Both the position numbers and the translations under genes were made by a program. This document shows positions 5,932-12,406 of a DNA stretch of 12,406 nucleotides, one piece after another. The stretch spans positions 1 through 12,406 of the forward strand of contig SLGN01000104.1 in the NCBI GenBank assembly GCA_007123695.1. The letters are read 5' to 3'. The notes beneath the pieces were generated by a model. That model was not told where the DNA came from, ran no database searches, and worked only from the letters and a program-made list of their open reading frames with translations. This stretch comes from Verrucomicrobiales bacterium. Lineage in GTDB: Bacteria > Verrucomicrobiota > Verrucomicrobiia > Verrucomicrobiales > DEV007. Numbering within the stretch: position 1 is the stretch's first letter; each line of letters begins with the position of its first letter.

Positions 5932-6954
5932 TCACTCCCGCCAAGCCGCGAAGACGTTGGCGAGGTCGGCTTCGCGCAGCACCGTTCGCAGGGGCGCTCC
6001 CGAATCGCCGGTCCAGCGCACCAGGCGGATGCGGCCGCGGTCGATCTCGATCCCGGTGATGGAGCCGTCGCGGTAGGAGCAGCTGCCGGTGTTGAAGTAG
6101 CAGGGCCTCGCGTCGTCGGGCAGGGAGGTGCGCAGCTCGTCGAGGTCGGCGGCGATCCAGTGCAGCTCGGCCTCCTTCATCGCCACGGCTTCGGGGTCGG
6201 CTCCCGATTCGCGCAGCCGCTCCAGCTCGGAGTTGACCGAATCGACCCACGCCGCCGACATGAAGACGGGCTGGTGGGTGTGGCCGCAGACGAGGAGCAG
6301 CCCGGGGCGGCCCGCCGCCCATTCGTAGAGGGCGCGCTCGTGCAGGTTGCGGATGGAGTGGTCGGTCGACGGCAGCCCCAAGGTGATGCCGGTGAACTTC
6401 TGTATCGGCGTCCACACCCAGCGCACCACGAAGCGGTCGAGCCAACTGTAGTGGATGCCCTGATGCCCGTGGACGAGGAGGATCTCTCCGAGGGGGCTTC
6501 CGGCGCCGTCGAGCAGCCGCAGGCGCACCGAGTCGAGCAACTCGATGTCGCCGACGTGGTCGGCGAGCATGTTCCGGTGCCAGGACCAGGCGAGGATTTC
6601 GTCGTGGTTGCCGAGCAGCCGCAGCCCCCGCCCGTCGTCGAAGAAGCGCCGCTCCACCGCGAGGGTTCCGGCGTAGCAGTCGAGGATGCCGGGCAGGATG
6701 CGCTGCCAGAGCTCCTCGATGTCGCCGAGCAGCCCGAGCCGGTAGTCGAGGGCGTCGTAGTAGCCGAGCGCGGCGTGGTAGATCTTGCGGCAGGGCCGGA
6801 AGTCGTCGGCGCGGTCGCCGATGCCCCGGTGCAGGTCCGAGAACAGGACGAGCCGCGTCTCGTCGAGCGACAGCTCCAGCACCTTGGCGTTTTCGTGCGC
6901 TTTCTCGAGGCCCTCGGCCACGCGGGCGATGTAGCGGTCGCGGTTTCGGAACAT
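5932..6954 (-). CDS. Calcineurin-like metallophosphoesterase
   Basis: The protein has 340 residues, has no signal peptide and is probably cytoplasmic. All metal-binding blocks of the calcineurin-like fold are present: SDLH (Asp40, His42), GLLGD (Asp78), GNHD (Asn116, His117, Asp118), VHGH (His162, His164) and CGHTH (His225, His227). It should therefore be an active two-metal phosphoesterase; the substrate (protein, nucleotide, lipid-linked or other phosphate) cannot be assigned. An extra segment between the VHGH and GHTH blocks (about residues 167-218), rich in Trp and Arg, may shape the active site or contact the membrane. The open frame continues upstream to 7236, but that extension would overlap the divergent PhoD-like gene and is low complexity, so the ATG at 6954 (context GCCGCC-ATG) is preferred. 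It is first in a probable two-gene unit with the EamA transporter. Confidence 0.9.
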   Translation of the reverse strand: MFRNRDRYIARVAEGLEKAHENAKVLELSLDETRLVLFSDLHRGIGDRADDFRPCRKIYHAALGYYDALDYRLGLLGDIEELWQRILPGILDCYAGTLAVERRFFDDGRGLRLLGNHDEILAWSWHRNMLADHVGDIELLDSVRLRLLDGAGSPLGEILLVHGHQGIHYSWLDRFVVRWVWTPIQKFTGITLGLPSTDHSIRNLHERALYEWAAGRPGLLLVCGHTHQPVFMSAAWVDSVNSELERLRESGADPEAVAMKEAELHWIAADLDELRTSLPDDARPCYFNTGSCSYRDGSITGIEIDRGRIRLVRWTGDSGAPLRTVLREADLANVFAAWRE

Positions 6955-7055
6955 GGCGGCTAGTAAAGACCAGAGGCGGGCGCTCGGCAAGCGTTCGGCA
7001 AACCCCGCGCACGCCGGATCTGGGCAGCAGCCGCCCACGGACCTGCTCTTTCGGC

Positions 7056-7084
7056 TTGATGCGCGGCGTCGTTCCCGCTTCAAT
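7056..7084 (+). promoter_or_regulatory. Tentative promoter of the PhoD-like gene
   Basis: TTGATG (7056-7061) and TTCAAT (7079-7084) each match the sigma70 consensus at four of six positions and are 17 nt apart. Transcription would start at or next to the ATG at 7091, giving a leaderless mRNA. This is weak evidence on its own; it lies in the 136-bp divergent gap shared with the metallophosphoesterase gene. Confidence 0.3.
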
Positions 7085-7090
7085 TCAGGG

Positions 7091-9388
7091 ATGCAAAACC
7101 CTCCGACGCGGGGCTTTCTCCCGCCGTGTTTCCTCGTCCTCGCTCTGTTCCTCTCGTCGGCGGCTCCGCCGCCTGCAACCGCGGAGGAGGCGGGACTCGT
7201 GCGGGTGCAGGCGGTCGCCGGTCCCGACGGAAACACGGCGCGCGCTTCCGACGGCGATCCCTCCGCGTGGACCTTCTCGCCCCAGGGCGAATTCGGCTCG
7301 CGCCGCCCCGGCGGCGAGCTTTGGGGAATCCCTCCGGAAGTCGTGGCGCAAAGGCTGGAAGGCGGGGGCGGTCGCGACGGCGGCGGGCTCTTCGCGCCGT
7401 GGGAGGGCTACCCCGGGGCTCCGGCGCTGAGGACTTCGGTGGCCGGGTTGGATCGGGGCGACTACCACGTCTTCCTCCTCTGGCAGGACCACGCGCAGCA
7501 GACCTGGCCGGTGGCGGCCCGGCTGGTCAGGGCCGAGGGCGCGCCGACCGCGACGGAGATCGTGGAACAGACCCATCCGGATCGGCCTCTCGCCCTGAAG
7601 CGCCGCTACCTCGGCACGGTCCGGGACGCCGAGGGCTTCGAGGTCGAAATCGACGGGGCGGCGGCGCCGCGGTCCCGCTATGTGGGGGTGGCCTACGCAC
7701 CCGCCGCCGGCGACTACCCGCTGCCGCCCGGTCCCGATCCGGCGGTCTACCCCTACGGCTATCCCTACGGCGACTATCCGCTGGGCGGGGCCTCGCACCC
7801 GCGGCAGTCGGGCAACTACTTCGCCCGGCCTCCGCGATTCGGTTCGGGGCAGACCAAGCGCATCGGCCAGTATGCCCTGCGGCAAGTCCTCGTCGGCAGG
7901 CCGGATGCGGCGATCGAATACGCCGCCGGACTCCTTGCCGAGTTTCCGGGACGCTACGACGACGAACTCCACTACCTGCTGGCGCTCGGCCACGCACAAA
8001 CGGACGATCCCGAAAAGGCCGCCCCGCACCTCGCCGCAGCGCTTGCCGCCGGACTGCCGCCGGACCGCTTTCTCGCCGGGCCGAGGCACCTTTTCGACCC
8101 GGTCCGGAATCTGCCCGCCTTCGCGCGGATCGCCGAGGAACACCGCCACCGCCCCGTCCACGGTCCCATGCTCGGCGCCGTGGACGACACCGGCGCCCGC
8201 ATCTGGGTGCGCACCGCCGGGCCCGCCACCGTGCGGGTGACGGCACGGCCCGAGGACGCTCCCGACGGCGAGGGCGTCGTTTCCGGGGAAGCGAAATCCG
8301 ACAGCGAGAGCGACTACACCGCAGTCGTCGCACTGGAGGGACTGCGTTCCGCGACCGCCTACCGCTATTCCTTGGAGATCGGGTACGGACCGGCGATCGA
8401 GGAGGAATCGCAGCGCTTCCGCACTACGCCGCCGCGCGGGGGCGCGGCCCGCTTCTCGGTGGCCTTCGGAGGCGGGGCCGGCTACGTCGCCGAGCACGAA
8501 CGCATGTGGGACACCATCCGCGAGCGTGGCCCCGACGCGCTGCTCCTGCTCGGCGACAACGTCTACATCGACGATCCCGAGAGCCCCGAGATGAACCGCT
8601 ACTGCTACTACCAGCGGCAGTCGCGCCCCGAATTTCGTCGCCTCGTCGCTTCGACCCCGGTCTACGCGATCTGGGACGACCACGACTTCGCCTGCGACGA
8701 CTCCTGGGGCGGACCCGATCCGGAACTGCCCTATTGGAAGCCGATGGTCTGGGACATCTTCCGGCAGAATTGGGTCAACCCCGCCTACGGGGACGGCGAG
8801 CGCCCCGGCGTCTGGTTCGACTTTTCGATCGGCGACGTCCACTTCCTCATGCTCGACGGACGCACCTACCGCGAGGACGCGGGACGCTTCGGGGGGAAGG
8901 GCGTGGAGAATCCCTCGATGCTGGGCGAAGCGCAGCTCGCCTGGCTGCTGGAAACGCTCGCGTCTTCCAAGGCCACCTTCAAGGTGCTGGTCTCCCCGGT
9001 ACCGTGGAGCGACGGGGCCAAGCCCGGCGGATCGGGCGTCGATACCTGGCGCGGCTACTCGGCGGAGCGCGAGCGGATCTTCTCCTTCCTGGAGGAGCGG
9101 AACATCGGCGGCGTGCTGCTCCTCGCCGCCGATCGCCATCGCTCCGACGCCTGGGTGATCGAGCGCTCCGGCGGCCCCGACCTGCACGAGTTCATGTCGA
9201 GCCGGCTCACCAACGAGCATACCCATCTGGTGATGGAAGGCTCTCTCTTCGGCTACAACGAGAAGCCCTCCTTCGGGCTGGTGCACTTCGACACCGCCTC
9301 CGACCCGCCCAAGCTGCGCTACGAAATCGTCAACATCGAAGGCGAGACCATCCACTCGCTGGACCTCTCCCTGGACCAAATGCGCTAG
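7091..9388 (+). CDS. Exported PhoD-like phosphodiesterase/alkaline phosphatase with N-terminal extension
   Basis: The protein has 765 residues. A signal peptide spans about residues 1-30 (LPPCFLVLALFLSSAAPPPATA|EE). Residues about 35-210 form a beta-rich domain of unknown family. Residues about 219-235 are a Tyr/Pro/Gly patch (VYPYGYPYGDYPLGG). Residues about 245-350 are helical and TPR-like (two AxxYAxxLL / HYLLALGHAQ repeats). Residues about 357-455 look like the PhoD N-terminal Fn3-like domain (GPMLGAVDDTGARIWVRT). Residues about 465-765 are the PhoD-like metallophosphatase: LLGDN (Asp489, Asn490), IWDDHDF (Asp529, Asp530, His531, Asp532), LMLDGRTYR and LLAADRHRSDAW (His683). The expected role is phosphate ester hydrolysis outside the cytoplasm. 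Twin-arginine export, seen in classical PhoD, is not evident: no RR pair occurs in the signal peptide. The start is the ATG that begins the signal peptide; TCAGGG lies directly before it, too close for a normal ribosome site. Confidence 0.88.
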   Translation: MQNPPTRGFLPPCFLVLALFLSSAAPPPATAEEAGLVRVQAVAGPDGNTARASDGDPSAWTFSPQGEFGSRRPGGELWGIPPEVVAQRLEGGGGRDGGGLFAPWEGYPGAPALRTSVAGLDRGDYHVFLLWQDHAQQTWPVAARLVRAEGAPTATEIVEQTHPDRPLALKRRYLGTVRDAEGFEVEIDGAAAPRSRYVGVAYAPAAGDYPLPPGPDPAVYPYGYPYGDYPLGGASHPRQSGNYFARPPRFGSGQTKRIGQYALRQVLVGRPDAAIEYAAGLLAEFPGRYDDELHYLLALGHAQTDDPEKAAPHLAAALAAGLPPDRFLAGPRHLFDPVRNLPAFARIAEEHRHRPVHGPMLGAVDDTGARIWVRTAGPATVRVTARPEDAPDGEGVVSGEAKSDSESDYTAVVALEGLRSATAYRYSLEIGYGPAIEEESQRFRTTPPRGGAARFSVAFGGGAGYVAEHERMWDTIRERGPDALLLLGDNVYIDDPESPEMNRYCYYQRQSRPEFRRLVASTPVYAIWDDHDFACDDSWGGPDPELPYWKPMVWDIFRQNWVNPAYGDGERPGVWFDFSIGDVHFLMLDGRTYREDAGRFGGKGVENPSMLGEAQLAWLLETLASSKATFKVLVSPVPWSDGAKPGGSGVDTWRGYSAERERIFSFLEERNIGGVLLLAADRHRSDAWVIERSGGPDLHEFMSSRLTNEHTHLVMEGSLFGYNEKPSFGLVHFDTASDPPKLRYEIVNIEGETIHSLDLSLDQMR

Positions 9389-9505
9389 AGAGGCATCGCC
9401 CCAACCAATACCGAATCGAAATCGAAATCGGGAACGAAACCGAATCCACGATCCAAGCCGCAGTTCAAGCTCCCCCACCCCTACCCCGATCTCGCCCGCC
9501 CCTCC
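9389..9505. repeat. Intergenic spacer with imperfect hexamer repeat
   Basis: Within the 117-bp gap between the PhoD-like gene and the next gene, 9411-9446 is built from degenerate six-base units (CGAATC, GAAATC, GAAATC, GGGAAC, GAAACC, GAATCC). It is followed by a C-rich, G-poor run up to the next ATG. There is no gene and no hairpin-plus-T-run terminator. The repeat resembles a decaying microsatellite. Confidence 0.55.
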
Positions 9506-12406
9506 ATGAGGCCCAAACCCCCATCCCTTTTCCTGCTCTCGCTGCTCTCGCTTGCCCTGCCCGCACGCCCTGCTCCCGCCGCCGACCTTTTCGACACGTC
9601 GAACCTCGTGGCGTGGTGCATCGTGCCCTTCGACGCCAAAAAGCGCTCGCCCGAGGAGCGGGCCGCCATGGTCGCGGAACTGGGCATTTCCAAAGTCGCC
9701 TACGACTGGCGGCCGGAGCATGTGCCCGAGTTCGAGCGGGAAATCCTCGCCTACCGGGAGCATGGTCTCGAGTTCTTCGCCTTCTGGGGCGTCCACGACG
9801 GGGCCATCGCCCTTTTCGAAAAGCACGGCCTTTCTCCGCAGCTTTGGGTCATGCTGCGTCCGCAGGGCGAATCGCAGGCAGAGCGGGTCGCGACCTCCGC
9901 CGCCGCCTTGATGCCCGTACTCGAAAAGGCGAGGAAGATCGGCAGCAGAGTCGCCCTCTACAACCATGGCGGCTGGGGCGGCGAACCCGAGAACATGGTC
10001 GCCGTCTGCGAGCACCTCGCCGCCGAGCACGGCATCGACCACGTCGGCATCGTCTACAACCTGCATCACGGGCACGCCCATCTCGAACGCCTGCCCGAGG
10101 CGATCGGGGCGATGCTGCCATGGCTGCTCTGCTTCAACCTCAACGGCATGGATCCCGGCGGCGACGAACGAGGCCGCAAGATCCTGCCCCTCGGGGTCGG
10201 CAGCGAGGATGCGGCAGTGCTGCGCCAGCTTCGCGACAGCGGCTACGGCGGACCCGTCGGCATTCTCAACCACACCCGGGAGGACGCCGAGGCGCGCCTC
10301 CTCGACAATCTCGACGGTCTCGCCTGGCTGCTGCCCCAGCTCGACGGCGGACCGGCCGGCGACCCGCCCGCCTACCGGAGCTGGCCAGGGTCGGCGGAAA
10401 CTGGCGGCGCTCCGCAGGCGGCAAAGGCACCGAACGCGCCGAACCCGCCGAACGCGAACACAGACTCCGCCCGCGGAGGCATCGACCGTCCCGTCGCTGT
10501 TCCCTCGCTCAGCGAAGCCTTCGGGAGCGCTCTCTCCGGCGGGCTCGTCCTCGAGGGGGATCCCGCCTTCCACACCCTGCCCTTCACCATCGAATGCCGC
10601 GCCCGGCTCGACTCCAAGGACCGTTTCAACATTCTCGTGGCCTGCAACCCGAAGTCGGCCGGCACCCACTGGGAGCTCTACACCCATGCGGGGCGCGGCA
10701 CCCTCGCGCTCTTCCTGCCGGGACGGGGCGGCGACTACGATTCGGGCGTCGATGTCTGCGACGGAAAGTGGCACGACTTCATCGCCAGCATCGACGAGGA
10801 AAAGGTCGTCCTCTGGATCGACGGGAAGAGGGTCCTCGAAAAGCCAACCGGAGCGGCCGGACCGGTCCGCCCCGCCGAACGCGAGCAGATCGCCATCGGT
10901 CGCCTCGTCGAGGGCCGGCTCGGCTGCGACGGTCTCGTCGACGACGTGCGCCTCTCCCGCGGAGTGATGCGCCCGAGGCCCGGCGGCCATCCGCGCGAAC
11001 GCATGGACAACACCCTCGCGCTCTGGAATTTCGACGACATCGACGCCTTGCTCGCAGGCTCCTCAGCGCCCCGTCCCGCCGACTTTGCGCCGGACCTTGC
11101 ACCGCTCGACCCGGCATTCCATGCCCACGCCGACGCCTTCGTCAACCGCGAGCGGGTCTTCGACTTCTACGGCAAGCAGGCACTCGCGTTCCGCGGGGCG
11201 GACCCGATGCCCGAACTGCTCCCGCCCTTTCCCGGCCTCGACGGGGGGCAGCAGGGGCACTGGGGCAACCAGAACGACCAGGACACCTGGCGCGACGGGC
11301 GCTGGGCCGCGAGCGACCACGGCAGCCTCTTCAGCGGCGTCTTCCGGGGCGGCGGGCTCACGCTGCCGAAGGGCGTCTGCGTGAAGCACGGCGATCTCGC
11401 CGCCGTTTTCGACCCCGAACGCCTCGCCTTTCCCCTCGTCTGGAGCGGCGGCTTCATCGGGCTCAACGACAACCGGCGCGGCTTCATGGTCGGCGCTCCG
11501 ATGCGGGGCGAAGTCGTCGCCACCTCCGAAGAACGACGCGAGGGCCGCTACCTCGGCTTCTACCGGCACGGCGACGAGGTCGTCTTCGCCTACGAGCAAG
11601 GGGGGCGCACCCGGCTCCTCGACGCCCGCGGCGAAACCGAGGATACCCTGGCCCGGCTCACCCGCGGCGGGCCCGCCCGGTGGCCGCAATGGATCGAGAC
11701 CCGCGGAGAGCCCGGCTCGCAGAGGCCCTTCGCGACCGACCGCATCGCCGTGCCTTTCGACAATCCCTACGGCACCCTCTTCTTCCTCAGCGCCCACGAC
11801 TTCTTCGAGGACGGCAGCGCCGCCGTGGCGACCATGACCGGCGAGGTCTGGCTGGTGCGCGGCATCGACGAGACCCTCGAGTCGGTGCGCTGGAAGCGCT
11901 TCGCCACCGGCCTGCACCAACCCCTCGGCATCCGGATCGTCGAGGGAAAGGTCCACGTTCTCGGCCGGGACCAAATCACCCGCCTGCACGACCTCAACGG
12001 CAACGACGAGGCCGACTACTACGAATGCGTCACCAACGCCATGGAGACCTCGCCCGGAGGGCACGACTTCGCCGTCGGGTTGGAGCGCGACGCGCAGGGC
12101 CGCTGGCTTTTCGCCTCGGGCAACCAAGGGCTCTGCCGCATTGGGGCGGACGGGCGCCTCGAAGTGCTCGCCACCGGCTTCCGCAACCCCAACGGGCTCG
12201 GCCTTTCGCCCGACGGGCGCTTCCTCACCACCAGCGTGCAGGAAGGCGACTGGACCCCAGCCAGCGCGATCTGCCAGGTCGAGCTGGGAGTCAACGAGGG
12301 GGCGCATTTCGGCGCGGGCGGACCACGCGAGGGGCAGGCTCCCGAGCCGGTGCTGCTCTACCTGCCCCGGGGCGAGGACAAGTCCTCCAGCAGCCAGGCC
12401 TTCGTC
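9506..12406 (+). CDS. Large exported multidomain protein: TIM barrel, LamG-like, DUF6797-like, propeller (3' end cut by the window)
   Basis: The frame is open for 967 codons to the window edge, with no stop. Residues 1 to about 25 form a signal peptide (LFLLSLLSLALPARPAPA). Residues about 28-290 resemble a sugar phosphate isomerase/epimerase TIM barrel (LVAWCIVPFDAKKRSPEER, GISKVAYDWRPEHVPEF, VALYNHGGWGG, GIVYNLHHGHAHLERLPE). A Pro/Asn/Ala linker follows (about 300-325). Residues about 331-490 are a LamG/concanavalin-like domain (FTIECRARLDS, HWELYTHAG, GKWHDFIASID, LVDDVRLSRG). Residues about 525-765 match DUF6797 (FYGKQAL, FPGLDGGQQGHWGNQNDQDTW, GVFRGGGLTLPKGVCVKHGD). From about 766 a propeller like PQQ/glucose-sorbosone dehydrogenases begins (GEVWLVRG, GLHQPLGIRI, GFRNPNGLGLSPDG). 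Relatives often end in a c-type cytochrome with CxxCH; here that part would lie beyond the window. The likely role is oxidation or binding of sugars or glycans in the periplasm. There is no Shine-Dalgarno site. Confidence 0.85.
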   Translation, partial: MRPKPPSLFLLSLLSLALPARPAPAADLFDTSNLVAWCIVPFDAKKRSPEERAAMVAELGISKVAYDWRPEHVPEFEREILAYREHGLEFFAFWGVHDGAIALFEKHGLSPQLWVMLRPQGESQAERVATSAAALMPVLEKARKIGSRVALYNHGGWGGEPENMVAVCEHLAAEHGIDHVGIVYNLHHGHAHLERLPEAIGAMLPWLLCFNLNGMDPGGDERGRKILPLGVGSEDAAVLRQLRDSGYGGPVGILNHTREDAEARLLDNLDGLAWLLPQLDGGPAGDPPAYRSWPGSAETGGAPQAAKAPNAPNPPNANTDSARGGIDRPVAVPSLSEAFGSALSGGLVLEGDPAFHTLPFTIECRARLDSKDRFNILVACNPKSAGTHWELYTHAGRGTLALFLPGRGGDYDSGVDVCDGKWHDFIASIDEEKVVLWIDGKRVLEKPTGAAGPVRPAEREQIAIGRLVEGRLGCDGLVDDVRLSRGVMRPRPGGHPRERMDNTLALWNFDDIDALLAGSSAPRPADFAPDLAPLDPAFHAHADAFVNRERVFDFYGKQALAFRGADPMPELLPPFPGLDGGQQGHWGNQNDQDTWRDGRWAASDHGSLFSGVFRGGGLTLPKGVCVKHGDLAAVFDPERLAFPLVWSGGFIGLNDNRRGFMVGAPMRGEVVATSEERREGRYLGFYRHGDEVVFAYEQGGRTRLLDARGETEDTLARLTRGGPARWPQWIETRGEPGSQRPFATDRIAVPFDNPYGTLFFLSAHDFFEDGSAAVATMTGEVWLVRGIDETLESVRWKRFATGLHQPLGIRIVEGKVHVLGRDQITRLHDLNGNDEADYYECVTNAMETSPGGHDFAVGLERDAQGRWLFASGNQGLCRIGADGRLEVLATGFRNPNGLGLSPDGRFLTTSVQEGDWTPASAICQVELGVNEGAHFGAGGPREGQAPEPVLLYLPRGEDKSSSSQAFV
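10430..10456 (+). repeat. Three 9-bp repeats coding the interdomain linker
   Basis: The units CCGAACGCG, CCGAACCCG and CCGAACGCG lie head to tail and encode part of the Pro/Asn/Ala linker between the barrel and LamG-like domains of the large protein. The repeat keeps the frame because its unit is a multiple of three, and slippage would change linker length without breaking the protein. Confidence 0.7.

Noticed and set aside
6955..7236. Longer start for the metallophosphoesterase gene
   Set aside because: The extension would overlap the signal peptide region of the divergent PhoD-like gene and is low-complexity Arg/Gly/Ala/Ser.
7085..10990. A 1301-codon open frame on the minus strand
   Set aside because: It lies antisense to the PhoD-like gene and the large multidomain gene, crosses their intergenic gap and shows no domain. 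It is a GC-rich shadow of genes with clear motifs on the other strand.
11063..12307. A 414-codon minus-strand frame
   Set aside because: It is antisense to the DUF6797-like and propeller domains, with a Gly/Ala/Glu-biased composition and no family features.
1..12406. tRNA, rRNA, CRISPR arrays, insertion sequences, phage or defence genes
   Set aside because: I looked on both strands and saw no cloverleaf, regularly spaced repeat, transposase motif or terminal inverted repeats.

Overview
This is a GC-rich, densely coding chromosomal window, most plausibly from the PVC group and probably Verrucomicrobiota. The main pointer is the large open-ended gene at the right edge. Its order of domains (sugar-isomerase-like barrel, LamG-like lectin fold, DUF6797-like domain, dehydrogenase-like propeller) is an architecture I associate with Verrucomicrobiota and Planctomycetota. 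Exported proteins with multidomain extensions and a lack of Shine-Dalgarno sites fit the same picture. The assignment is an inference from protein families; no rRNA or marker gene is present.

Layout, left to right: (1) 1-199 is non-coding with a strong hairpin close to the first start codon. (2) 200-1741 (+) is an exported beta-repeat protein with an arginine-rich C-terminal domain. (3) 1780-2319 (-) is a Uma2-family protein. (4) 2377-3501 (-) is a thioredoxin-like protein interrupted by one in-frame TGA, best read as a selenoprotein (Cys70-Val-Sec72). (5) 3550-3849 (+) is a relic of a 2OG-Fe(II) oxygenase, followed by about 250 bp with no convincing gene. (6) 4097-4951 (+) is an ABC-2 type permease without its ATPase. 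(7) 4968-5915 (-) is an EamA/DMT transporter. (8) 5932-6954 (-) is a metallophosphoesterase, probably co-transcribed with the EamA gene. (9) 7091-9388 (+) is an exported PhoD-like phosphodiesterase with an extra N-terminal half. (10) 9506 to the window end (+) is the large multidomain exported protein, cut off by the window edge.

The standout is item 4. The two open frames on either side of the TGA at 3286-3288 are in the same frame and together make one thioredoxin-like domain plus a C-terminal domain. The RNA just downstream of the TGA can fold into a hairpin with the geometry of a bacterial SECIS element: two 5-bp helices separated by one bulged nucleotide on the 5' side, and a 5-nt loop containing GU, starting 18 nt after the UGA. 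A consensus-like promoter and an inverted repeat sit directly before the start codon.

The genes do not form one pathway. The likely transcription units are the selenoprotein plus Uma2 (57-nt gap) and the metallophosphoesterase plus EamA (16-nt gap), with the remaining genes single. No tRNA, rRNA, CRISPR array, insertion sequence or clear rho-independent terminator was seen.
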